64,000 nt of DNA from Anaeramoeba ignava (Eukaryota; Metamonada; Anaeramoebidae). Where the stretch lies: contig JAPDFW010000074.1 in NCBI GenBank assembly GCA_028826165.1, forward strand, positions 1 to 64,000. The letters are read 5' to 3'. Under the pieces are notes generated by a model. That model saw only the letters and a list, made by a program, of their open reading frames with translations, searched no databases and was not told where the DNA came from. Both the position numbers and the translations under genes were made by a program. This document shows, in pieces, positions 32,201-44,332 of this stretch. Each line of letters starts with the position of its first letter. The first letter of the stretch is position 1.

Positions 32201-35200
32201 GAAATTTTGAAATTTGAAATTTTGTTTTCATTAAAATTTACCTTTATTATGAGTAGAAGCAATCGCTAAAGTTAAACATCCATATTTTTGAATATCTTGA
32301 TTAATTGGAAAATCATTCATTGATTTGATAATAGTTTGAATTCCTTTTAATTTTCCAATTTCATTCCTATTTTCTGTTATTTTGATTTTATTATTTATTA
32401 CACAAAAAAAAGGAAATTAAATCAAAATTAATTAATTTTGAAATGAAATTTTGAAATCTTTTTATTATTGTTTTATTTTCAATAAAATTTACCTTCATTG
32501 TTGTCAGAAATATTCCCTAAAGCTAAACATCCATTTTGTTGGATATCTTGATTGATTGGGAAATCATTCATTGATTTAATAATAATTTCAATCCCTTTTA
32601 ATTTCCTAATCTCATTTTTATTTTCTGATTTATTTTGATTTTATTATTTATTACAAAAAAAAGGAAATTAAATCAAAGTTAATTAATTTTGAAATGAAAT
32701 TTTGAAATCTTTTTATTGTTTTATTTTCATTAAAATTTACCTTGATTATTATGAGCAATATTCCCTAAAGCTGAACATCCAAAATGTTGAATATCTTGAT
32801 TAATTGGGAAATCATTCATTAATTTGATAATAATTTCAATTCCTTTTAATTTCCTAATTTCGTTTACATTTTCTGATTTATTTTGATTTTATTATTTATT
32901 ACACAAAAAAAAGGAAATTAAATAAAAGTTAATTAATTTTGAAATATTTTTATTATTGTTTTATTTTCAATAAAATTTACCTTCATTGTTGTCAGAAATA
33001 TTCCCTAAAGCTGAACATCCATTTTGTTGAATACCTTGATTATTTGGGAAATTATTCATTGATTTAATAACAATTTCAATCCCTTTTAATTTCCTAATCT
33101 CATTTTTATTTTCTGATTTATTTTGATTTTATTATTTATTACAAAAAAAAAAGGAAATTAAATCAAAGTTAATTAATTTTGAAATGAAATTTTGAAATCT
33201 TTTTATTGTTTTGTTTTCAATAAAATTTACCTTGATTATTATGAGCAATATATCCTAAAGCTGAACATCCATTTTGTTGAATAGTGTGATTATTTGGGAA
33301 ATTATTCATTGATTTGATAATAACCCCAATCCCTTTTAATTTCCTAATCTCATTTTTATTTTCTGATTTATTTTGATTTTATTATTTATTACACAAAAAA
33401 AAGGAAATTAAATCAAAATTAATTAATTTTGAAATGAAATTTTGAAATCTTTTTATTATTGTTTTATTTTCAATAAAATTTACCTTGATTATTATGAGCA
33501 ATATTCCCTAAAGCTGAACATCCAAAATATTGAATAGTGTGATTATTTGGGAAATTAGTCATTGATTTGATAATAACCCCAATCCCTTTTAATTTCCTAA
33601 TCTCATTTTGATTTTCTGATTTATTTTGATTTTATTATTTATTACACAAAAAAAAAAGGAAATTAAATCAAAGTTAATTAATTTTGAAATGAAATTTTGA
33701 AATCTTTTTATTGTTTTGTTTTCAATAAAATTTACCTTGATTATTATGAGCAATATATCCTAAAGCTCCACATCCATTTTGTTGAATATCTTGATTATTT
33801 GAGAAATTATTCATTGATTTAATAACAATTTCAATCCCTTTTAATTTCCCTATTTCATTCGTATTTTCTGATTTATTTTGATTTTATTATTTATTACACA
33901 AAAAAAAAAGGAAATTAAATCAAAGTTAATTAATTTTGAAATGAAATTTTGAAATCTTTTTATTGTTTTGTTTTCAATAAAATTTACCTTGATTATTATG
34001 AGCAATATTCCCTAAAGCTGAACATCCAAAATATTGAATAGTGTGATTATTTGGGAAATTAGTCATTGATTTGATAATAACCCCAATCCCTTCTGATTTC
34101 CTAATCTCATTTTGATTTTCTGATTTATTTTGATTTTATTATTTATTACACAAAAAAAAAGGAAATTAAATAAAAGTTAATTATTTTTGAAATGAAATTT
34201 TGAAATCTTTTTATTGTTTTATTTTCATTAAAATTTACCTTGATTTGTAGATAGACGCCCTAAAGTTAAACATCCATTTTGTTGAATACCTTGATTGATT
34301 GGAAAATTAATCATTGATTTAATAATAACCCCAATCCCTTCTGATTTCCTAATCTCATTTTGATTTTCTGATTTTGTTTTTATTTTATTATTATTAGAAA
34401 CCAAAAAGGAAAAAGAACCAAAATTAATGGATTTTGAAATCTGGAATTTTGTTGTTTTGTTTTTCTCAATAAAATTTACCTTTATTATCTTGACAAATAT
34501 TTACTAAAGCTGCACATCCATTATGTTGAACAATTTGGTTAATTGGAAAATTAATCATTGATTTGATAATAACTTCAATCCCTTTTAATTTCCTAATCTC
34601 ATTTTGATTTTCTGATTTTGTTTTTATTTTTTATTATTAGAAACCAAAAAGGAAAAAGAACCAAAATTAATGGATTTTGAAATCTGGAATTTTGTTGTTT
34701 TGTTTTTCTCAATAAAATTTACCTTTATTATCTTGCGCAAAAACAGCTAAATTTGCACATCCAGTAAATTGTATATCTTGATTATTTGGAAAATTAACCA
34801 TTGATTTGATAATAACTTCAATCCCTTTTAATTTCCTAATCTCATTTTGATTTTCTGATTTTATTTTTATTTTTTATTATTGCAAACCAAAAAGGAAATA
34901 TATGTTTAATCTGTTTTCGAATTATTTTGAGAAGCAAAAAAATACTCTCGTTTCTGGCAATCATTCCTAAGGCGATAGATCCATTGAATTGAATCTTTGC
35001 ATTATTCGGGAAATTATTTATGGCAGAAATAATGGATTGAATCTCATCCGAATTGAATTGAAGAAGGGGTAATAATTCTGTTGATTTTGTTTGAAAAAGA
35101 ATTTAAATCCAAAAAAAAATATTTGTCACTATTACAAATTAATTTGGAAATTTACGTCCATTTTGGAAAAATTTGTTGTGTAATTCATCGATTGTTTCCT

Positions 35201-35406
35201 CAACTATTTCTTCTTCTTTTGGGGCAATTTTCAGGAGATTTATTAATTCTTTTATTTCAGAATTCACTATCAATTAAAAATTTCGTTCAAAAAGAAAAGC
35301 GTTAGAAAAAAATATTTTAATTTAAATAATTGTTGAATTTGATTTTGGGTTTACCTGGATTTTCTGAATTTAAAACAGAGAGAAGATGAGCTAAATCAAT
35401 ATTCAT
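29282..35406 (-). CDS. 26-exon armadillo-repeat protein, one repeat per exon
   Basis: Exons (plus coordinates, read right to left): 35355-35406, 35156-35266, 34946-35077, 34723-34854, 34480-34611, 34239-34367, 33988-34119, 33736-33867, 33484-33615, 33231-33362, 32981-33112, 32741-32872, 32493-32624, 32242-32373, 31995-32126, 31749-31880, 31495-31626, 31248-31379, 30999-31130, 30744-30875, 30491-30622, 30237-30368, 29983-30114, 29729-29860, 29524-29652, 29282-29439. All introns are GT...AG and phase 1; internal exons are 111, 129 or 132 bases, so the frame stays open for 1116 residues. Each repeat reads roughly ENQNEIRKLKGIEIIIKSM then NNFP-NQDIQKYGC-ALANI, an armadillo-like helical pattern. 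The start is MNIDLAHLLSVLNSENP; the end is basic (WIERIKKLKKGKFKI). A protein-binding solenoid is inferred; partners are unknown. Confidence 0.85.
29983..34854 (-). repeat. Tandem array of ~250-bp exon+intron units
   Basis: Twenty consecutive units, each a 132-base (once 129-base) exon plus a ~108-125-base intron, averaging 249.5 bases between exon starts. The introns are also similar to one another: donor GTAAATTTTA, a TTCAAAATTTCA zone, TTTGTGTAATAAATAATAAA, then acceptor AAACAG or AATCAG. Neighbouring units form higher-order pairs; the exons at 33484 and 33988 (504 bases apart) are almost identical. Confidence 0.88.
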
Positions 35407-35469
35407 GTAGCTTTTTAATTCAAAAGCGAAAAAAATGAAAAAAAATTTTTTCATTTTTTTCATTTCAAA
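35407..35469. promoter_or_regulatory. 63-bp divergent promoter, armadillo / BTB-TLD
   Basis: The armadillo ATG (35406, minus) and the BTB-TLD ATG (35470, plus) are separated by only 63 bases, so both promoters must share or overlap this stretch. Its right half (TTTTTTCATTTTTTTCATTT) is also found before the truncated BTB copy at 26640. Confidence 0.6.
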
Positions 35470-36914
35470 ATGGAAAATTATTCAAATTTAGAAAAACTTT
35501 CAAATGATTTAAAAAATTTATTTCAAAATCAAAATCAAAATGAAAATCAAAATGAAAATGAAAGTTATTTTGATTTTCAAATAATTTGTGAACAAAATAA
35601 AACTTCATTTAAAACTCATAAATCAATTCTTTCTTCAAGAAGTCAATATTTTAAATCTCTTTTTAAAACTAAAATGAAAGAATATCAAGAAAATAAATTA
35701 ATTCTAAAAGATGTTTCAAGTTCAATTCTATCTTCAATTTTGAATTATTTTTATTCAGGAAAAATTGAAATTAATTTAGAAAATGCAATTCAAATTTTAA
35801 TTTTTTCATCAAAATATTTAATTGATGAATTAATTCAATTTTCATCAAATTTTATCAAAAAGAATTTACAATTTGAAACTATTATTGATATTCTTAAATT
35901 ATCTGAATCAATGAACTTAAATCAATTATTAGATTCTTGTTATAAATTTATTTCACAAAATTTTGAAGAATTTTCTAAAACTTCATTTTTTCTTGAACTT
36001 GAAGAAAATCATTTAAATTCAATATTATCAAATGATGAAATTCCAATAAATGAATTTGAACTTTTTCAATCAATAATAAAATGGGGAAAATATAAATCAA
36101 ATATTAATCAAGAAATGAATAAAAAAGAAAAAGAAAAATTACAAAAACAAATTTCAAATATTATCAATAAAATCAGATTTATTCATTTTTCAGAACAAGA
36201 ATTTGAAGATATTTTGAAAGAAGATTTAATTCCAAAACAAATTTCAGAAAAATTAACTCAATTCCAAAAACTTCAAAAACAAAATGATGAAAAAGAATTA
36301 AATCAATTCATTGAAAAAGAAAATCAAAATTCATTAATTTTCAAAACAAGATTTAGATTAGATTCAGAAATTATACAAGAAAAAGAACATTCCAAGAAAT
36401 TAAAAGAATGGATAAATGATAATGAATTCTTTTCCAAAATGAAAAAAGGATATTCAGCAAAAGAGATGGATTTAATTGTAAAAAATGGCATGATAAAGTT
36501 GATAATAAAGGAAAAACATTAGTTATTATCAAAACCAAAGATAATTTTATTTTTGGAGGATTTACTCAAATTGGATGGATTTCAGGAAAAGATGGAGAAC
36601 ATATTGAAGATTCAAATGCATTTATTTTTTCATTAAGAAATGATAAGAATGATAGAAAACCAGAGAAATTTTTCATTAGAAAAGGGAAAGAAAAATATGC
36701 AATTCAATATTTTTCATCAATATGGGGTCCAGTTTTTGGAAAAAATGGACTTGATTTTTGTATTGGAATTAATTTACAACCTGGTGATGCAACTTTTGGT
36801 CGGAGTTACAATTTGCCTAAAGGAATTCATTATGATACAGATGAAGCTAAAAATTATTTGGCTGGTTCTCTTAGTGAATGGGTTGTTGATGAACTTGAGA
36901 CTTATTTTATTTAA
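35470..36914 (+). CDS. BTB-BACK-TLD domain protein (one frameshift)
   Basis: Order: Asn/Gln-rich leader; BTB domain (about 28-130; FDFQIICEQNKTSFKTHKSI); BACK-like helices (about 130-200); a Lys/Glu-rich coiled region; and a TLD domain (about 335-480). The TLD part lies in another frame: at 36478-36486 the text reads GTAAAAAATGG where seven A would give V-K-K-W-H-D-K-V. Beyond it are NKGKTLVIIKTKDNFIFGGF, NAFIFSLRND, YFSSIWGPVFG and LAGSLSEWVVDELETYFI, the typical end of TLDc domains. BTB-TLD proteins are abundant in amoeboid protists. TLDc domains are linked to oxidative-stress protection and V-ATPase regulation in animals. The role here is unknown. The upstream half was copied to 26660. Confidence 0.85.
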
Positions 36915-37269
36915 TCCACTTTTTTTTTCAAAATTCATTTTTAAAATTTTTTATAATAAAGAAAAATCGAAAATGAAAATAGAAATTAATAATTAAATTT
37001 AAATTATTTTTTTAATTAGATAATTTAAGAAAAATTATTAAAATTTAATTATTATCTTTATTAAAATATTTCAACAAATTTTCAATTTAATTTTTATTTT
37101 CAATATATTTTATTATAATTAAAATTGTATTAATAAATAATCAAAAATATTAATTTAATAAATGAAAATATTATTTCATTTTAGAATAAAATAATTTTAA
37201 ATTAAATTATTATTAGATATTATTAAAATTAAATATATATTTTTATTAAAATATTTCAATTTTCTTTTC
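36915..37269. other. AT-rich intergenic DNA, no gene seen
   Basis: 3' flank of the BTB-TLD gene and unique AT-rich sequence. There is no open frame or RNA signature. Confidence 0.5.
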
Positions 37270-37965
37270 AAATTTATTAAATTATTGGGAATAATTTTAT
37301 ATTATTTTAAATAAAGAAATATTAATAAAATATATAAAATAAAATTAATTTTAAATTTAATTATTTAATATTCTTGATTTCATTTTTTAAATAAATTAAT
37401 TAAAATATTTTATTAATTTTATTAAATTATTGAGTATTATTTTATATTATTCTAAATAAAGAATTATTAATAAAATATATAAAATAAAATTAATTTTTAA
37501 TTTAATTATTTAATATTCTTAATTTAAATTTTTAAATAAATTAATTAAAATATTTTATTGATTTTATTAAATTATTGGGAATTATTTTATATTATTTTAA
37601 ATAAAGAATTATTAATAAAATATATAAAATAAAATTAATTTTTAATTTAATTATTTAATATTCTTAATTTAAATTTTTAAATAAATTAATTAAAATATTT
37701 TATTAATTTTATTAAATTATTGGGAATTATTTTATATTATTTTAAATAAAGAATTATTAATAAAATATATAAAATAAAATTAATTTTAAATTTAATTATT
37801 TAATATTCTTGATTTCATTTTTAAATAAATTAATTAAAATATTTTATTAATTTTATTAAATTATTGGGAATTATTTTATATTATTTTAAATAAAGAATTA
37901 TTAATAAAATATATAAAATAAAATTAATTTTTAATTTAATTATTTAATATTCTTGATTCCAATTT
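37270..37965. repeat. ~148-bp AT-rich tandem repeat, family C (~5 units)
   Basis: About five units, each with TTATTGGGAATTATTTTATA, AATAAAGAATTATTAATAAA and TTAATTTAATTATTTAATAT. Units are nearly identical and distinct from families A and B. The array ends about 55 bases before the ATG of the Sec7 gene. Confidence 0.85.
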
Positions 37966-38020
37966 TTTAATTTTTTTCATTTTTCATTTTTCATTTTTTT
38001 TTTCTTTTTCTTTTTTTAAA

Positions 38021-40992
38021 ATGGAAAAATGGTTGATAGAACCTTTTGAAAAAATTGAATCATTTTGTCGTAATGCTAAAATAGAAAAACAAATTCGTGA
38101 ATCTTGTTTAGAAGCAAAAAGTAACGTTTCTTTTTTAATTTCTTTATTTATTTATTCAAAAATAAATTTTAATAATTTTTAATAAATTTTAATAAATTTT
38201 TTAGAACTTTTAAAAGAACATTTACAAAAGTAGCTCAAAAAAATCAATTTAAAAATATCTAAACTAAAAAATAAATTTTTTATTAATTTTATTTTTTATT
38301 AAAAAAAATTTTTTTTAAAGTTCAAATTCTTCAAAAGAATTATTAAAAAATTCATCAAATATTCTTTTTAAACCAACACATTTATCTTTAACTTCAAAAT
38401 TATCTAAATTTATTATTCCAAGTTTAGAAGTGATAAATGTATTCAATCAAATTTATTTCAAAATTATTTAAAAATTTAAACAAAAAAAAAAAACGTTTTT
38501 TAATTTTTTAATTTTTTTAGAAATTAATTGCTTATGGAATTTTTGATTGGAAAATGAAAGCAATAAATCAACCTGAAAATCGATTAATTGAGCAAATTAT
38601 TGAAGATATTATTTATTGTTCAACATTTTTTGATGATACAATTCATTTTTATGTTACTAAGGTTAATAATTAAAATTAAAATTCATTTATAAATTAAAAT
38701 TAAAATTAAAATTAAAATTAAAATTAAAATTAAAATTAAAATTAAAATTCATTTATAAAATTCATTTATAAAATTAAAATTAAAATTTATTTATAAAATT
38801 AAAATTAAAAATTTTTTTGATTTTCAAAAAATAGACACTTTTTGAAATTGGAATGAATAAAAGTGCTGAAATTTATGGAAGCAATTTATTGAAAATCATT
38901 AGAACTTTATTCCGTTTATACATGGAAACCAAAAATATTACAAATCAACAAACAACAGAATTTCTTTTATCTCAATTAGTTATCCACATCCTTTCAAAAG
39001 TGGAAAGTAAAGAAGTTCAAAATGAAATCAATCAAGAAAAAGAAAAGGAAAAAGAAAAAGAAAAAGAAAGAGAAAGAGAAACAAATATTTTTGAAAAACC
39101 TATTGAGGATGTTAAACAATTTTCAAGTTTTTTTGTTAATTCAATTATAAATAAAGTTTTAGAAGATAAAGAACAGAAATTTATCAAAGAAAAAGAAATT
39201 ATTATTCAAGATACAAAGTCTGAATTCACTCATTTAAATCGATATCAAGCAGATGTTCAAGGATTACTTTTTTCTATTTGTCAAGAATCTTTGAAAGAAA
39301 CTCCAAATTTTAAAGGGAAACAATTATCTTTAGATTTAATATATCAAATTATTGAAAAAAGTGGTGATATTTTAAGTAATTTAGAAGTATTTAAAAATGC
39401 TCTTAAAGAAAATGTTTGTGTTTCAATTATGAAAAATGGAGTATCTCCAGTTGTTGGAATTATTAGGAAATCTCATTTGATATTTTTATCTCTTTTTAAG
39501 AAATTTCGTTTTGATTTAAAAGTATATTTTAAATTTAAAAATCAAAATTAAAAATTTAAAATTTAAAATTTAAAAATTATTTATAGAACGAAATTGGAAT
39601 TATTCTTGATAATGTTTTTCTTAAAATATTGGAAAGTCCATTATCATCAGCAAAACAAAAAATTGAAATTCTTTCAACAATTCTTCAATTATTTCGTGAA
39701 CCACAAAATATTCTTGATATTTTTATCAATTACGATTGTGATGAAAAGGAAATTAATTCAAATATTTTTGAAAGATTAGTTAATGTGATATCAAAAATAT
39801 CTCAACAAAAAAGTATTGAAGGATCTGAAAATTACACAGCTCTTGTTGAATATACAAAAATAGGGAAAATTGCATTGAAAGTACTTGTTATTATGACAAG
39901 TTCAATTTTCAAATGGTGTTTTAATTTTAATTATGAAGAGAATCAATTAGAAACTGAAAATCCAAATCAAAATCAAAATCAAAATCCAAATCAAAATCAA
40001 AATCAAAATCAAAATCAAAATCAAAATCAAAATCAAATTGAAAATCAAAATATTTCTTATACAACAACAGAAGAAAAATCAGAAGAAAATGAAAATTCTA
40101 AAAGTTCTAATTCTCAATTATTAATGTCAAGAGAAAATTCATTTTCAAATTCTCAAAAAATTCAAATTCAGAAACCAGAAATTTTTGAGAAACGAAAAAA
40201 TATGAAAACCCAATTTTATGAAGGAGTAAAATTATTCAATATTGATTATAAAAAGGTATTTTAAAAAGAAATTAAAATTAAAATATAAAATTAAATATAA
40301 AATTATTTATAAAATTAAATATAAAATTAAATATAAAATTAAAATTAAATATAAAATTAAATATAAAATTCTTTTAATTAGGGAATCAAATATCTTCTTT
40401 CTACAAAACAATTAAAAAAAACTACTGAAAATTTTCTTCAATTTTTCCAAACAAAAGAACTTTCAAAAAAACAAATTGGAGAATTTTATGGGAAACCAGA
40501 TGAATTCAATGTATCAGTACTTGATGCATTTACTCAAGGACTTAATTTCCAAAATCAAGGATTTTATTCATCTCTTCGGAAATTTCTATCACATTTCCGA
40601 CTTCCAGGAGAATCACAACAAATTGAAAGAATCATGGATAAATTTGCAATTAAATTTCATCAAGATAATCCAAATATTTTTGCAAGTCCAGATTCAGTTT
40701 TTATTTTATCTTATAGTGTTATTATGCTTCATACAGATGCTCATAATCCAAGAATTAAAGACAAAATGACAAAAGAAGAATTTGTGAAAAATAATAGAAA
40801 AATTAATGCAGGTCAAGATTTGCCAAGGGAATTTTTGGAAGATCTTTATACAGAAGTTTTATCATCAGAAATGAGACTTGAAGGTGATAATGAAACTGAA
40901 AAAATGGGTATTTTATTTAATTTCCCTTGTTTATTTCAAACGAATATTTATATTCAGATTAATAAGTTTTAAATCGGAATTTTTTTAACAAG

Positions 40993-41023
<31 letters not shown>

Positions 41024-44000
41024 TAAAATAAAATCAATTATTTTGATTAGATAATGAATCTGTGATTGAAAAATCAAAGGAAGTTCTTCGAGAAAATAAG
41101 AATTGGTTAAATGATAGTTTATTTTATTCAGCAATTTATTTGGGACATGCTAAGTTGATGTTTCAAGTTTCATGGTTTTCACTTCTTGCTGCATTTTCAT
41201 CAATTATTTCAGAAACGGATGATTTTGATATCATCCTTTCTTGCTTTACTGGTCTTCGTATTTGTGTCCGAATTTCTGGATTATTGGATTTGGATATTGA
41301 AAGAGAAGCCTTTGTTAGTTCTTTAACAAATTTTACTTCTCTGAGCAATTTGGATCAAATGAAACCTTTAAATATTGAAGCAATTAAAATTTTACTTTCT
41401 CTTGCAAATACAGGTATTGAATTCAAATTCAATTTAAAAAATATTTAAATTCAAATTAAAAAATATTTAAAAAAATAGATGGAAATTATTTAAAAAATAG
41501 TTGGGGAAATGTTCTTAAATGTATTTCCCAATTGAATCATTTACATTTAATTTCAGAAACAAAATTTGCTAAAAATTCATTAAGTGAAAATAGTCTTTTA
41601 ATTGATACAACCCCAAAGTATCAAAGAAATATAAAACAAAATTAAAATTTAAATTAAAATTAAAATTTAAATTAAAATTAAAATTTATATTAAAATTAAA
41701 TTAAAATTAAATTAAATTAAATAAAATTTAAATAAAATTTAAATTAAATTAAATTAAATTAAAATAAAATTTAAATAAAAATTAAATTAAAATTAAATTA
41801 TAAATTAAATTAAATTAAATTAAAAAGAAATAAATCACAAATAAATCAAGATACAAATCACCTTGCAAATACTCAAGACAGACTTTTACTTCAACTTTCA
41901 AATTCACAACACATTTCATCAACAATTCCTCAAGACGAAATTGAAAGAGTATTTATTAACTCTGTTAATTTAAAAGTGGATGTTATGGTTGATTTTATTC
42001 GAAATCTTTGTTTAGTTTCTGAAAAAGAACTCACAAATTTTAAAATTCCAAGAACTTTTTCACACGAAAAAATCATTGAAGTGATTATTTATAATTTAAC
42101 AAGAATAAAAACATTGTGGACAGGAATTTGGAAGGATTTATCAAACCATTTTAAATTCATTTGCTGTTTCCAAGATAAATCAGTTAGTTTACTTGGAATC
42201 AACAATCTTCGATTATTAACAAATCAAATTTTATCAAAACATGCATTGAAACAACTATTTTTCCAAAGAGACATGATTGATTTATTTTATTACATCATTA
42301 AACACCAAAAAGATATTGAGATTCAACAGTATATTTTGCAGTCGATTTATCAAATTATTCTTGAAAAAAGCTTGATGATCAAAGCAGGATGGAAAAGTAT
42401 TTTCGAAATTCTGTCTTATATATCAAAACAAGGAAACAAAGACTTATTTCTTACATCGTTCAATATATTCCAATCGGCTTTGGATTGTCATGCCGAAATT
42501 GATGAGGAATCTTTTCCTTTTTCTATTAATTTATTGGCTTTATTTCTTGACAAACATCCAGACTTGGGAATTTCACCCAAAGCATTATATTGTGTTAAAA
42601 AGATTTCGAGTCAACTTTCTAAAAGACATTTCATTTCCCTGAATTCCAAGTTTGAAAAAGCGCAGGATGAAAATTCACAACTTGAAAATGAACATGAGCA
42701 AAAAAAGAAAAAATTCACTTCCGAGTTTGTTTATCGATTTTGGTTCCCAATTTTCGGGCTTCTCTCTCAATTAATATCCAACCCTTCAACAAGCATGCAA
42801 AACAGACAGCAAGCAGAAATTATGTTCTTTCATTTTCTCCATACAAACGGAGACAAATTCAACTCGGAAACTTGGGGAATCATTTTTAAATCAGTCATAC
42901 TTCCAATGTTTGATATTCTTAGAGTTGTGCAACAAAGTCAAGTATTTAATACTCTTTCAAATGAGCAACAAGAGTGGATTTCAACCACTTGCATTTCTTT
43001 GATTCAAGAATGCTTCAAACTTTTAGTTGGATTGTTTCCCAAAATATCATTTTTACTTAAAAATTTTTTTGAGATTATTCAAATGGCAATTATTCCTGAA
43101 TTCCAAGGTTTAATTAGTGTTAGTTTAACATATTTCAATGAATTTATTAAAAGAAGAGGATCAGAACTTAGTGAAGAAATGATGTTAATAATTATTCAAC
43201 AATTATCGAGATTATTTGAAGAAACATTACCAATAGAACTTTTAGAACAAAATTTAAATCAAAATCAAAATCAAAATTTAATTGAAAATGAAAATGAAAA
43301 TGAAAATTTAAATCAAATTATTCAAAAAATCAAAATTCATAATTTTGATGTTATTAACTTAAATCTTCAATTTGAAAATCTAAAAGAACAAAATGGAAAT
43401 CATTTCGAAAATTTATCAAAACATTTTGTCACTTTCTCTGTTAAAGATCTTTCGCATGAAATTATACAAGAAACAACACAAAAAGTATTACTTTCACAAC
43501 ATTTCAATTTGCAAAATGGAAAAATAGTAGAAACATCCAAAGAAATAACGGAAAAATACACAATTATTCGAAATAAATGCATTGCGCAATTGAATCTGAT
43601 CCAAATTGCACACACGATTGTTCTTGTTGCAGCGGACAAATTGCAGAAAAATCACTACCAATTACTTCTTGAAAATTTGCAAAACTCAAATATTTTTGCA
43701 AATAGTTTTAATCATAATTTAATTCTTCGATTTGAACTTTTCAAACAGTCATTTACTCAGCATCAATTACCAAATTTATTTAAACAAGAAGCAACAAGTA
43801 TTCATGCATTTCTTGAGATTTTATTCTTGATTCATAACTCAGGCAAAAATTGATGATTTAAATCCGTTGGATTTAATATTAAAAACAATTACTCAAGTTA
43901 TCAAAATATTTGTGAATAAAGTTTTGATTTGGAAATTGAAAATCAATAGAAATCAAGGATCATCATTACTAACAAAAGAGGAAATACGATTGATTGAAAG

Positions 44001-44208
44001 TTCTTATAAAAATCATATTGAAACTTATGAAGTTGTTATTGGATTTATTTTAGTTAAAATTTTAAATCTTCCTGAAGATCTCTTTCAAAGTTGGATTAAT
44101 TCAATTTATCCTTTATTGATTCAATTATCTAGAAGCAGTAATATTAATATTCAAGAAATGACAATGGAAATTCTTTTAAGAAGTTGGAAATCAAAAAATA
44201 AAGTTTAA
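38021..44208 (+). CDS. BIG: BIG-type Sec7 ARF guanine nucleotide-exchange factor, ten exons
   Basis: Exons: 38021-38120, 38205-38229, 38321-38438, 38521-38661, 38835-39521, 39587-40255, 40382-40907, 41051-41413, 41479-41617, 41828-44208. With one extra base removed near 43847 the total is 1715 residues, close to animal BIG1/2. The DCB domain (KLIAYGIFDW) is followed by the HUS box NYDCDEKEINSNIFERLVN. The Sec7 domain in exon 7 has FLSHFRLPGESQQIERIM with the catalytic Glu near residue 657, then SVIMLHTDAHNPRIK and NNRKINAGQDLPREFL. HDS1 is LSCFTGLRICVRISGLLDLD and HDS2 is FSHEKIIEVIIYNLTRIK. BIG proteins activate ARF on trans-Golgi and endosomes. The frameshift (TCAGGCAAAAATTGATGA) breaks only the last ~120 residues. 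Confidence 0.93.
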
Positions 44209-44332
44209 AATTTAAAAACAAAAAAAAAATAAAAAAGATTTTTCAATTAAAATTTTTTTTCATTTTTTCATTTTTTCTCTTTTTTTATTATTTTTATTAT
44301 TATTATAATTTTTATCAATAAAAATAACAGAA

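Noticed and set aside
29983-34854. CRISPR-like or satellite array of ~250-bp units
   Set aside because: The units contain splice sites, and the 132-base parts join into one open frame with an armadillo pattern; they are exons and introns, not spacers or satellite.
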